A stretch of DNA of 64,000 nt from Paraspadella gotoi (Eukaryota; Chaetognatha): assembly GCA_051294375.1 (NCBI GenBank), contig CM119267.1, forward strand, positions 22,941,486 through 23,005,485, given 5' to 3'. The translations under genes were made by a program, and so were the position numbers. Below, piece after piece: positions 1 to 11,688 of this stretch (positions within the stretch are counted from its first letter, which is position 1; each line of letters starts with the position of its first letter). The notes under the pieces were generated by a model. The model did not search any database, had not been told where the DNA came from, and saw nothing but the letters and a program-made list of their open reading frames with translations.

Positions 1-2984
1 TCTTCCTTACCGACGCCTCCCACGCGGGGGCGTTGTCGTTTGGCCGTCCTCCACCGCGATCGCCAGCGTCGCCGTCGCCTCTTTGTTGACGCCGTCCGTT
101 GCCGCGTAACGACCACGACGTGCTCGCGCGCCGACTTCGTAGTCCAGGGGACGGACGGCGCGGACCACGCCTGAGAAGTTGAAATATTTTTAAAATTAAA
201 AATTGACAATAACAATGAGACATGTCAGTTGTTGTTAAGGTTAAAAACTCACCCGTGGCGCGTCGACGGCGAAGTGAGGTTCGGCGACGCCGGTTCGTCG
301 AGGCGTAGACGACCGCGCCGGTTTCGTCGGCCGTCGGCGGCGCGCACCGAAGCCACGATGCGACCAGGTTGGATGTCCTCGCGCGCGCGGGCAGAGTAGA
401 GGCTCTGGGCGAAGACTGGGGCTCGTCGTTTCTAGGGATGGATTGATGGATGGATAAACAGAAAGATTATATAGATATTCTAAAAAAAAAGATAATAGAT
501 ATATGTAATGTTAAAGAATAGACAGACAGACAGACAGACCTAGTTCATAAAGAGAAGCACCAACCTGCTCAGCACGTAGACGATCATCGTTGTCTTCACT
601 GAGATCGGAATCGGACCCGAAGCGAGATCCACGGCGTGGACGTCGACGGAATACTTGGCGCCGCCCCCCTCTCGATCCAGCGGGCGCCGGCGTCGTGACG
701 ATCCCTCTAGCTGCGTCGATCTTGAACAACGCCGGCGCCGCTCGATCTTCGGCGTCGAAAACGTGGGAGAGAAAGTAGCGGATCTATCGTATTTGGAAGA
801 TCTGATTGGGGGGGAAGAATTTTATATCATTAAACGTTTATTGAACGAACATAATAAAACTTACTATTGTAAGGATGATTATTTAATATGATCTATCGGT
901 CGAAAGCATCTTTCGTTTCCATTTAAAATTAAGAAATGAACTTAGGGCGTGGTTCATAAGGTATTTGGAACGGTGGTCACTTTGGAAGTTGATTTTCCGT
1001 TTTGAGAACATAATCACGGGAAGCTATTTTTAAATGATCGAGACTCATTTTGTATTTTGTTTTTATTTGATCATTCGAATATACCTTTAACAACAACTCC
1101 CTTATTCTTATGTCCTTCCGTCGTTGTAGTAGTTTCGTGCCGCCCGGTCAACTTACCCGTTTCTGATAACCGTTTTATTCTCATTTCTCCTTTCTTCTTT
1201 TTCTCTCACCTTCCATCGTTATACTCCGCCTGACCGCCGCCCCAGCGTGTCGGCCGGTTGATTCTCCGCCACTTGTCCCTCGTAGAATGCGTCGCCGAAT
1301 TGAAGGCCGCGGGATAGGAGCTCTTGGGGAAGACGATCATCTTGAAAGGTCTCCTGAAAATAATTTACAAACGTTTAGCAAAACATTTTTCAATCACTCC
1401 AATTCGCGAAGTTTATTGACCGTATAGTTAAATATTTTAACTATGTCTTTTTTCACATTTTTTTTGGGGTTTAAATGCTTGTTAGATATCTATTCTTAAC
1501 ATCATCATTCTTATTCCTCATCATCTTAAAAATATTCTTAACGATATTGCAAGTTTTTTTTTTGCCGGTTCGTTGCCATGACAACCGTACCTTGAGGCGA
1601 CAGTCTCTAAGAAGCGCCGCAACCGTCCGTCGCTTGGAGGACGAGTACGAAAGTTCTGCGGACGCCGGAGAAATCCCTGCGGAAAAGATTATAAAAGTTT
1701 TCAATTCTAAATATTCATAAATATTATTTTTATTAATACATAAATAAGTACAATTCAACCTTTTCTTGATATCCTTATATTCTTAACAATCATAGTTTAG
1801 TTCGTCCGACCCCCTTTCCCTCACCTGTCCAGCGACAACTCTCCCGTCCGCGCGTCGAGCAAGAAGTAACCCGCGCCGCCCGACACGATGGAGAAGGTCG
1901 TCGTGGAGTTGGGCCGACGGCGTCGGCGTCGGTTGCCGACACGGCGACGACTCGGTGACGCGCGTCGGCGTTTTCGTGGACGGCACGGCCGACGGCGTGA
2001 CGAAGACGGCGCGGTTGTCGTTGACGTCCATGACCTAAGAAGAATGGGATTGTTCGATCGGATTAAGAAGAATGTACTATTCGATAACAATCAATATATA
2101 ATTATATATGTTCTCACGTTGGTTATCAAATTGGGTACAAACTATGTAAAACTTATCCAATATCCATTAGTTTAATAAATGAGCAATCATGCCGATGATT
2201 TTGGACACATTATGTCAACCTGTACCGTAAACTATTAAATCAATTTGCTGTTTGCTGTTGTTCTTCGCTAATTTGGAAAGCTTTATTTTTTCATAAGAGT
2301 CGTTAAAAAAAAAAATTCCTCTACTTAAAAAATACGATTTAAATCTAAAAGTCTTATATTAAAAGGAAGTACTTTAATCTATCAAAATAAACTTTTTTAA
2401 TACCGACGCTGTATGAAAGTTGTGTTAAAATTTCTTCATGTTCATATGAGCCTAAAACTTTTAGCAAAAGGCTTGGAAATGAAATGAAATGAAATCGAAA
2501 TGAAATACCGCGTTTTAGTTCAAACTAAAAGTATTCTAACGTTATTTTCATTCACGCAAAAAGAAATATTCAAGAAATATCATACACTATACAATATACA
2601 CAATTACCACGCTTGAAAATATATAATAAATCAAACTTTAGTGGTGATTTGTTTTTCCCTTGTCTTAACCAAGACAACCCAACCCCACCCCGCAGCGCCG
2701 CCGACCTCACCTCTACGACCACCGTCTCCTCCGCCGTTCTTCTCTCAGCCTCTCGCTCCGCGAGTCGACGCCTGATCCGCAGCCGATACACGTCCGCCTT
2801 CTCCGGTCGACGGGCGACTTGAGTAGATCGCCCCGGTGGGAGGCGTCGACGCCGAACTCCTCGCCAGGGGGAGTTTGTTGAAGGAGAGAGAGACGACGCG
2901 GCCGCGTCGCCGGAGTCCGGGTCGGTGCGCGGACGCGGAGAATCTTGGGGAGGATAAGGGAAGAGGGAAAGGTTGAGTTGAGAT

Positions 2985-3002
2985 GAGAGAGGAGAGAGAG
3001 AG

Positions 3003-3058
<56 letters not shown>

Positions 3059-3070
3059 AGAGAGAGAGAG

Positions 3071-3104
<34 letters not shown>

Positions 3105-3131
3105 GGGAGAGAGAGAGAGAGAGAGAGAGAT
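2985..3131. repeat. (GA)n microsatellite, left arm
   Basis: A nearly pure GA/AG tract with occasional GGAG interruptions. It is mirrored by the (CT)n tract at about 18257-18395 upstream of the exon 11 acceptor. Confidence 0.9.
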
Positions 3132-4536
3132 ACAAATGACAGACAGAGAGGAATGCAAGAGGGAAAATTTCCCCTGTCTAGAGATGTTTAGTCAAAATTA
3201 ACAAAATATTCCTAAATTTAACACCTTGTTCCACGGCCCCCTCCTTTCCTCACTCTCCACCGCCGCTTCGTTCTCCACCACTCGCCCGATCAACTCGCCC
3301 GCCTCGAAACGGGCGCGTTGTCGTTTGCGTCGGTCACGGCGACGGGCACGACGATGAAGGCCGACTTGGCGGGCGCCCCTCCGTCCGTTGGCCGACACGT
3401 TGAGCCGAAAGGTCTTGCGATCGAGGCAAGCGTCTCGTAGTCGAGCGCGCGTTCAAGTAGAATGGCGGAAGTGCGGGCGTCGATGCGGAAGGCGTCGCGG
3501 CGTTGCCACCCACGATGGCGTAGGGTGACGGCGCCGTTGACGCCGGCGTCGTGGTCCGTGGCGTGGGCGGACGTGATGTAGGAGTGGACCTTGGGAGGGG
3601 GAAAGGAAATTACGACAAATGAACATCTTGTTATTTTCAAAATATCCGATCTGCGAGAAAAATCTTTTTTTTTCGTAATGATCTTAATCGTAAGACAGAG
3701 AAGATAATAATAATAAAGTGGAAAGTGGACCAGCCTTTTTTTCCTCTCGCTCCGTCTTTATTTCTTTCTCTCGTTCTCAGTTTTCTACCGGAAACGCATT
3801 CAATATATTTAAAAGTATTTTTAGAAACGATTTCTATTTCTCAGAAAAGGGAAAGTTATTTTTCTTTTCCCCTTATGTTTGTTTGCATTTCTTTTAATTA
3901 AAAACAGATGACGACGACAATGACACAATAAAATGACTTAATATAGGAGTGGGACTCAGGTTGTAGATTATATATTACTTGTTACTTCTTTATATTGTTA
4001 ATTTAAATTATTTTTTTTTTTTATTAAAACACAGACAGTGTCAATGACAATAAATCAATAATTCAACTCCAGAAGCGGAAACGAATTGACGGTGGAAAGA
4101 TTCCATTTTTAAAAATATTAGTAATAACAAATACCACAAATTAAGAACAATTACCCTTCTTAAGTAATTTAAAAGCATCATAAAAAATTGGTTATTTTCG
4201 CCCCTTTATCTAACTTTCATGATGAGGTTTTATAGTTATTAATCTTAAAAACTAAGACATACGCTATAAATATAAAAATTTTACCAGCAAATTGTTAAAG
4301 ATAACGATAACCGCAATATGCAAATGAAATTAAAATCTTAGATTCGTCCGTTAATTTAAGATTGAGGTCACTGCGAGCGATAAGCGAGGGTTTCATAAAG
4401 AACTAATAGACAAATAGTAGTAAACGTGTAAGTTAAGGAAGTTAATTAAAGAAATTACTTATTATTTAAAAAAAAAAATGGTCAAGAATTATTTACAAAA
4501 ACGAGTTACAAGACAAGAGACAAGAGGCAAAAATGA

Positions 4537-4585
<49 letters not shown>

Positions 4586-4939
4586 CCTCCCCTCACCTCC
4601 GCCTCCTCCGACACCGTCCACCGTCCTCGGCAGCGGATCGTCGAAGGTCGGGTAGTTATCGTTCTCGTCGTCGACGTCTACGTCGACGGGACGTTGGCCG
4701 CCAGCGGAGGCACGCCCAGATCCTCTGCGGTGACGGTGAGCGAGAAGCGGGAACCGTCTCGCGGTCGAGTCGCCCGTCGACGCGGATCACGCCGACGGAA
4801 GGATCGACGGAGAAGAGGTCGAGGTGGTTCCCGTCGGAGATGAAGTATCTGTGTTGTTTTGGAAAAAGGAGGGAGCGGGAGGTTTTGGTCAATAATAATA
4901 TAATAAATATACTGTTAAAAAATAGGGCTGTGTCGCGCT

Positions 4940-5020
4940 TGTCAATAACTTGTCAATAACTTGTCAATAACTTGTCAATAACTTGTCATAACTTGTCAAT
5001 AACTTGTCAATAACTTGTCA
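4940..5020. repeat. 11-bp tandem repeat CTTGTCAATAA (left arm)
   Basis: About seven head-to-tail copies with one 1-bp variant. Mirrored in the right arm at 16380-16454. Confidence 0.85.
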
Positions 5021-5127
5021 TTTCATTTCAAAGGCAAAGAATTAGTCAAAAATAAGTAGTTATACCACCAAAGCCTCTCTAAAGTTTGGGGCAAGATAGC
5101 TTTCTCTCTCTCTTCTCTCTCTTCTCT

Positions 5128-5186
<59 letters not shown>

Positions 5187-5546
5187 CTCTCTCATCTTCC
5201 CTTACCTCACAAAAGCGTTCCTCCGTCATCCTCATCAACCGCGCGCGACGACGACCTTGGCTCCGACCTCGGCCGATTCGAGACGCGCGCGGAATAAGAG
5301 GCGCGTTTGAAGACGGGGGCGTGGGTCGTTGCGGTCCGTGATCTTCAATCTGTGTGTGGGGTAGGTGTTTTGGTGTGAGAGAGGGAAGAATCGGGGAGAT
5401 TGAAACGTTTGACTTTTTACGTACTAATCATTTACAATCAAAGAGAAATCTCAAGAAATCAGTTTAATATTGCTCTACGCAGTATGTGCTTCAACTAATC
5501 TAAACTCGATCGTCTTAATTGTGACCTTTTTCACTTCCTTTTTATG

Positions 5547-5822
5547 GTCGTTTTCTTTCTTCTTCTCTTTCTCTTCTCTTCTCTTTCTCTTCTCTTCTCT
5601 TCTCTTCTCTTCTCTTTCTTCTCTTTTTCTCTTTCTTCTCTTTTCTTTCCTTTCTTTCCTTTTCCTTTCCTTTCCTTTTCCTTTACTTTACTTTTACTTT
5701 ACTTACTTTACTTTACTTTACTTTACTTTACTTTACTTTACTTTACTTTACTTTCTTTCTTTCTTTTCTTTTCTTTCTTTTTTTCCTTCCTTTTCTTTAT
5801 TTCCTTTCCTCCAACCCCCTCA
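5547..5822. repeat. Polypyrimidine tract with (TTTAC)n core (left arm)
   Basis: Runs of CTTCT-type units lead into a 5-bp repeat, TTTAC, at about 5690-5755. The long Phe/Leu/Ser ORFs here are translations of this tract and not genes. Mirrored at 15596-15855. Confidence 0.85.
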
Positions 5823-8800
5823 CCTCAACTTCGCCTCTCCGCTCCTCCTCGACGACCCCTTGTCTTCCACCCTGACCCCGATCTCCAGAACATCTCCGCG
5901 AATCTCCCCGACGATCGCCTCTCGATCGAACATCCTCGCCGTCCGAACTTCGCCGCTGTGGGCGTCGACGACGACGTCGACTTGTCGGGCGTCGGTCGCG
6001 GAGAAGGCGAGGAGGCCGTTGAGGCCGGAGTCGCGTCGGAGGCTTCGAGGCGACCCGACGGAGTTGGGTGGAGAGTTCTCGGGGACGGAGAGGGCGAAGA
6101 TCTGAGGGGGAGAGAGAGGGGGGATTTTAGGGGAGGGGGGAAGGGAAAATAACCAATTTAGTTTTAATTAGTTAGTTATTTTTTTAAATATAAGCGTAAA
6201 AAACAAGTAAATAAAAAGAACAAACAAACAAACAAAAAAAACAAAACAACAAAAAACAACAAAAACTCAAAAAGACGTAAAAACATAAAACAAATTCAAA
6301 CTAATAAATAAAAAATAAAAAATATAAACCAAAAAGAATTAAACAAAAATAAAAGCCAAACAAAACAAAGGAAACCAAAAACAAAGGACTAACTAACCAA
6401 AAACTTACCTTTTTGGCAAAGACGGATCGTTATCGTTGACGTCGATCAGATGAACCCTGACCTCGGCCTCACCGCGACGCCGCAACGCCGGATCGACGGC
6501 GCGGTCTTCGGCGACGACGCCGAGACGAAAACTCGCGGCGCCGCTCGAAGTCCAAGCGGCGCGCCACGTAGAGGCATCCGTCGGGGAAGATGGCGAAGGC
6601 GGCGTCTTCGTTGCCGGCGGAGGAGAGTCGGTAGGAGATCTTCGGGGGAGAGGAGATAGTTCAATAAAAAATATTATGCGAGCAGATATATGATACAATG
6701 CAGTATTAACAATTTTACAATGTATTTTTTAGTTTGTTTCTTTAATGCTTATTAATCAAAGACATAATTCGGGGGGGAAAAAAGTAGTGCGTTCGGGATC
6801 TCAAATATTAGCAGCTCTGCTTAGGATAATTGCCTAATTTAAATAATGTTTAAATAATTTCTTATCTAAGATCCCATTCTTAAACCAATCCAGCATCCAA
6901 CATCTCCTTCATCACCGACTACCCATGATCTCATCTCCACCAGAGACAACAAGCCCCCAACTCACCTCCCCATTGATTCCCACATCCTCGCCGTCGCCTT
7001 CAAACAATGGAACCGTCCGTTGACTTCCTCGTCTTTCCTCCAAATAAACGTCATGTGTTCGATTCTCAAAAATCGGAGCGTGATCGTTGACGTCGTTGAC
7101 GAGGAGTTGGAGATCGAGCCGCGCTCTAGCGGCGGCGTCCCTCCGTCCGTCGCCACAACGCGTACGTCGGAGAAGAGCGCCGGGGATGGCGCCGATGACG
7201 CCGGTCGGCGCCGTTTTGATCTAACGACGCCGGATACGGAATCGATCTCGACCAACCCGCCGGCGTCATTTCAAGCCGGTACGAATCCGTCCGTTGACGC
7301 CCGCGTCAGGGTCCGACGCCGCGGCCGTCGAAAATGGGCGTGTGTGGCGCGGCGTTCTCGTCGACGTCGACGACGACGCCGGCGATGTGGACGGCGTCGT
7401 TCCACGCCGGTCGATGATCGTTGACGTCGAGAACGACGAGCGGACGTGAGTTTCGTCGTAATCGTCGTCGTCGGCGACGGTGGCGCCCAAGCGGCGACGG
7501 TCAACGAGTAAAGCTGCGTCAAGATTGTTTAAAACTTTAAATAAATTAGAGCGAATGCTTTATTCCACAATTTAAATACAAACTAAATATAAGCGTTTAT
7601 TTGTATATATTGTGGCAACTACAACACGCGACCTTATCAGATCAAAAATCTCTGCCACAATATTAAAATTTCTAAATTTAAAACGCGAATCGGTCAAGTC
7701 CGACGTTACAGGAATATCGCAGAAGTTATTTTTTTCACAGTTCACTTTTTCACATCCGCAGTTTGATCTCACCTCGGTCTCCTCTCGTCCAGTGATTTCG
7801 CGTAGAGATCTCACCGTCGCCGTGATCGCCAAGCGGCCCGTCGAATTCTCCTTCACGATCGCGAATCTCAAGTTGGCGTCGATTTATCGGGCAGGAGCTC
7901 AACCTGTAAGGATTAAACATTTTAATCTTATATTGACATTTATAAATTTTCTTAAACGAAGTAGTGCGTTTTTACCACAGATTTTGAAAAAAAAGTAGAT
8001 ATTCAGAGTGAACATTGTAAAAATGATTATAACTCATAAAATTTTTTCAGCGGAATTGTAATGACACTCAATCTGTGATCTAACCTTTCCGACACGCGTC
8101 GACTCTTTAAGAGCAGTTCCGGCTCAGAGTCTTCGCGAATTTGAAAGACGAACGCTGGCTGGCGAAGAGAGGCGTCGAGGGTGAGGTCGACTTCTTAGTG
8201 AGGATCTGGAGGTAAGTAAAGATTAAGTAAAGATAAAGAGAAGATAAGCTCCCTTCGATTCTTGAGCAAGCCTTACCCAACACCTCACCAAATCCCTCCT
8301 TACCCTCACGTGGACCGACGGCGTCGTTTTCCCGACTTTCTTCCGGCGCCGTCCGTGGCCGAGATCCTCAGCTCGAATATCTTTTTAGTCCCGGCGTCAT
8401 TTTGGTCTAACCGGCGTCCGAGTCTAACGACGCCGGTTCGTTCGTCGATCACGAAAACGCCGTCGTGACCCGATTCCATCTATAGCGAACAACGCCGTTG
8501 AGGCCGGCGTCGGGATCGGCGGCGACGACGGCGATGACGTCGTGGTGGGCGTGGCTGTGGCGGCGGTCGACGGAGGAGTGGTAGACGGAGGGTGAAAAGT
8601 AGGCGCGTTGTCTGGATGGGAGATGGAATTATTTAGAAAAATTTTAACCTCTAGTAAGTATTAATTATAACTTCGTATCAGAAAAAATTGTATTTACAGT
8701 AAAAACAGACAAACGAGACAGAAATAAACGAATCGAAATAATGATAAAAAAATCTTAAAAGTATAGTGATCTCGCCAGACCTTACTATCAAAGAAAAATT

Positions 8801-8969
8801 AATGAAAAAGTACTATAATCTAATTTGCATATTTGCAGTAAATCATAATTAAATGGAAATTCAAACAAAAAATATTTGAATAGATATAAAACAAATAAAA
8901 TGGATACACATTTAAACTTCCTCACTGCCTCACTAATGGAACTGATAACTAGATAGTTAAAAATTCAAA

Positions 8970-9510
8970 AAAATGCTGCAAGTTAATAAAATTATGCAAA
9001 GTTGAAAAAATTATGCAGTTGAAAAAATTATACAAGTTAAAAAATTATGCAAGTTAAAAAATTATGCAAGTTGAAAAAATTGTTGCAAGTTAAATAAATT
9101 ATGCAAGTTGAAAATTGTGCAAGTTGAAAAAATTATGCAAGTTGAAAAAATTATGCAAGTTGAAAAAATATAAAGTTAATTATCAAGTTAAAAAATTATG
9201 CAAGTTTGAAAAAATTATATGAAATGTGAGAAAAATATGCAAGTAAATGCAATTAAAAACAATTGAAATAGCAAATTAAAAAATTTCATTGAAATTATCA
9301 GTGAAAAAATTGTGAGAGTTAAAAATTATGCAATTGAAAATTTCAATTTAAATAGCAAGTTAAAAAAGCATTGAAAAAATATTAACAAGTTAAAATTATG
9401 GCAAGTTAAAAAATTATCAGTTGAAAAAATGCGTTGAATTATGCTGAAAAAAATCAGTGAAAATTTTAAGTTGAAAATTATGCATAAAAATAGTATGAAA
9501 ATTTGCAAGT
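8970..9510. repeat. 18-bp AT-rich minisatellite, long allele (left arm)
   Basis: Tandem, imperfect units of about 18 bp of the form TTGCATAATTTTTTCAAC (reverse complement here), in the intron between cadherin exons 1 and 2. The array is about twice as long as its counterpart in the right arm. Confidence 0.8.
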
Positions 9511-10768
9511 AAAGATTAAACTACATTGTAACGACTTCCATCCTAAAGGTAAATCCATCTTAAAAAAAACTTTATATAAACTTATATTTCTCTACTGCGT
9601 CATGCAATAGATTAAAATGAAAAGAAAATTAGGTAATTTATAAGATTTCATTAAACTGTTTGAATACATTTAAGAAGAATATAAAATCCCGTTCTCGTCG
9701 GCGATCTCAACTCCACGACGCACGTGGACGATCTCTCGGCGACCTCCGTCCTCGGCGACGACGACGATCGATAGGACGCGCGCGCCTCTCGTCGAAGCCG
9801 CCGAAGTCGACGGCCGGACGGAGACGACGCCTGCGCCGGAAACGGAAAAGACGCCGGGAAAAAGCGGCGTCGGTGCGTGGGTGGAGTCGGAGGGAGACGG
9901 CGCCGTTGGAGCCTGGAGAGAGAGAGAGGGGTAGGTGAGGGTGAGGGAAGGTTCAAAGGGGGTGTGACTTTGATCAGGTTCATGCGGTCACTTTGAGGTT
10001 TAAGCCCGATACCGAACACGCAGATAAAAAATTAGGGACCGGTTCACGGTTCTGTTTTGGTTAATAACCAATGGTTATTGATGATGCTGATGATACTGTT
10101 GATGCGAGTTTGGGACTATAACAGTCATTATTTTAAATTAGAAACGTTTAAAAAACTTGACATAACAAAAAAAAAAAAAAAACTGAATGAAAACAACTAT
10201 CCACAATTAAAAAGCTGCCATCGTGCCGACGAGAGAATAATTCGGCTTATATGCTACGACTCGATCACTCATCGCTTTATCAGTCATGCTTCTATCTATC
10301 ACATTATCAGTAGCGAATTTTGGTTATAAAAAAAAAAACGCAGAATCGAGCGGAAAGATAAGAAGACTAGAGAAGAGTAAACAAAAACAAAAGACGTATA
10401 GATTCGCGGTTTGTGTTGTTGTCGTCGTCTTCGTATTTCTCCTCCTCCTCCTCCTCCTCCTCCTGTCTGCAACCCTCCTTCGTCGGGGTCAAAGTTGTCA
10501 GGAGATTCGTCATTCGATATCTCGTCGAATATAACCGCTTCCCTGTTCTCCTGTTTCTCCTGTTCTCCTGTTCTCCTAGTTTCTCTTTCCTCTCCCCTCC
10601 CTCATCGCCCATCCTTCCCCTCTTTTGAGGGACAGCTGGGAATTTCGTTTGTTGATCACCGTTCGTCGTCCGTTGTCGTGTCGTCGTCGTTCGTCGGTTC
10701 TCATCGTCGTCCGCTTTCAACTTCCATAAACCAACGACAAATTATCTTCTTAGTCGGGGAAAAACAAG

Positions 10769-10837
<69 letters not shown>

Positions 10838-10919
10838 CTCACTCTCTCTCTCTCTCTGTCCGGTCCGTAACCCAAACGACAATTATCTTCTTAGGGAGAA
10901 GCGGAGAAGGGATTTCGAT

Positions 10920-10944
10920 NNNNNNNNNNNNNNNNNNNNNNNNN
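10920..10944. other. 25-N assembly gap at the palindrome centre
   Basis: A run of exactly 25 N. The same length recurs at the junction of the Evx duplication and again at 60666-60690, which suggests a fixed-size scaffolding or join placeholder and not a measured gap. Confidence 0.98.
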
Positions 10945-11002
10945 ACGACGACGGTGATCAACAAAACGAAATTCCCAGCTGTCCCTCAAAAAGAGGGGAA
11001 GG

Positions 11003-11218
11003 ATGGGCGATGAGGGGAGGGGAGAGGAAAGAGAACTGGAGAACAGGAGAACAGGAGAACAGGAGAACAGGGAAGCGGTTATATTCGACGAGATATCGAA
11101 TGACGAATCTCCTGACAACTTTGACCCCGACGAAGGAGGGTTGCAGGAGGAGGAGGAGGAGGAGGAGGAGGAGGAGGAGAAGTACGAAGACGACGACAAC
11201 AACACAAACCGCGAATCT
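11003..11218 (+). other. Acidic low-complexity ORF near the palindrome centre, coding status unclear
   Basis: The frame reads through IFDEISNDESPDNFDPDEGG, then a poly-Glu run from (GAG)n and KYEDDDNNTNRES, before turning into AT-rich noncoding-looking sequence. A mirrored version lies at about 10405-10620 on the minus strand. It lies upstream of the first visible cadherin exon in the same orientation. I cannot link it to the cadherin by splicing. It could be an exon of another gene or chance ORF over (GAG)n and (GAC)n repeats. Confidence 0.25.
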
Positions 11219-11688
11219 TACGTCTTTTGTTTTTGTTTACTCTTCTCTAGTCTTCTTATCTTTCCGCTCGATTTCGCGGTTTTTTTTTTATAACCAAATT
11301 CGCTACTGATATGATAGAAGCGATGACTGATAAAGCGATGAGTGATCGATCGTAGCATATAAGCGAATTATTCTCTCGTCGGCACGATGGCAGCTGTTTA
11401 ATTGTGGTAGTTGTTTTTCATTCAGTTTTTTTTTGTTTATGTTCAAGTTTTTTAAACGTTTCTAATTTAAAATAATGACTGTTATAGTCCCAAACTCGCA
11501 TCAACAGTATCATCAGCATCATCAATAACCATTGGTTATTAACCAAAACAGAACCGGTCGAACCGGTCCCTAATTTTTTTATCTGCGTGTTCGGTATCGG
11601 GCTTAAACCTCAAAGTGACCGCTATGAACCTGTCAACCACCCCCTTTGAACCTTCCCTCACCCTCCCCTACCCTCTCTCTCTCTCCAG

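Larger units (their letters stand above)
1..9912 (-). pseudogene. Inverted, indel-damaged copy of cadherin exons 1-17
   Basis: Reading the minus strand from 9912 down to 1 gives the same exons, in the same order, as 11689-21364 on the plus strand. The frames are repeatedly broken by one- or two-base gains and losses. In the counterpart of exon 6 (about 6412-6640) one G is lost and one A gained over roughly 230 bp, with no substitutions. The donor of the first exon is damaged (a few bases lost around 9688-9693). Indel-only divergence is typical of unpolished long-read sequence, so this is probably a duplicate allele kept by the assembler and not a true pseudogene. Position 1 is cut inside the intron after exon 17. 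Confidence 0.85.
1..10669. repeat. Left arm of a ~10.5-kb inverted repeat
   Basis: This arm is the near-perfect reverse complement of 10945-21364, including introns, microsatellites and AT-rich intergenic sequence. The centre consists of about 250 bp present only on this side (10670-10919) and a 25-N gap (10920-10944). The outer edge coincides with the window start, so the inverted repeat may continue beyond it. Confidence 0.9.

Noticed and set aside
4940-5020. Regular 11-bp repeats that superficially suggest a CRISPR-like or iteron array
   Set aside because: There are no unique spacers, the unit is short and the context is a eukaryotic intron; it is a simple tandem repeat.
5470-6152. Long plus-strand ORFs rich in Phe, Leu and Ser
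   Set aside because: They are translations of the polypyrimidine tract and run antisense through the damaged cadherin exon 7 copy.
10411-11013. 200-codon ORF across the 25-N gap
   Set aside because: It contains unknown residues and a CT microsatellite (SLSLSL) and joins two palindrome arms; it is not a gene.
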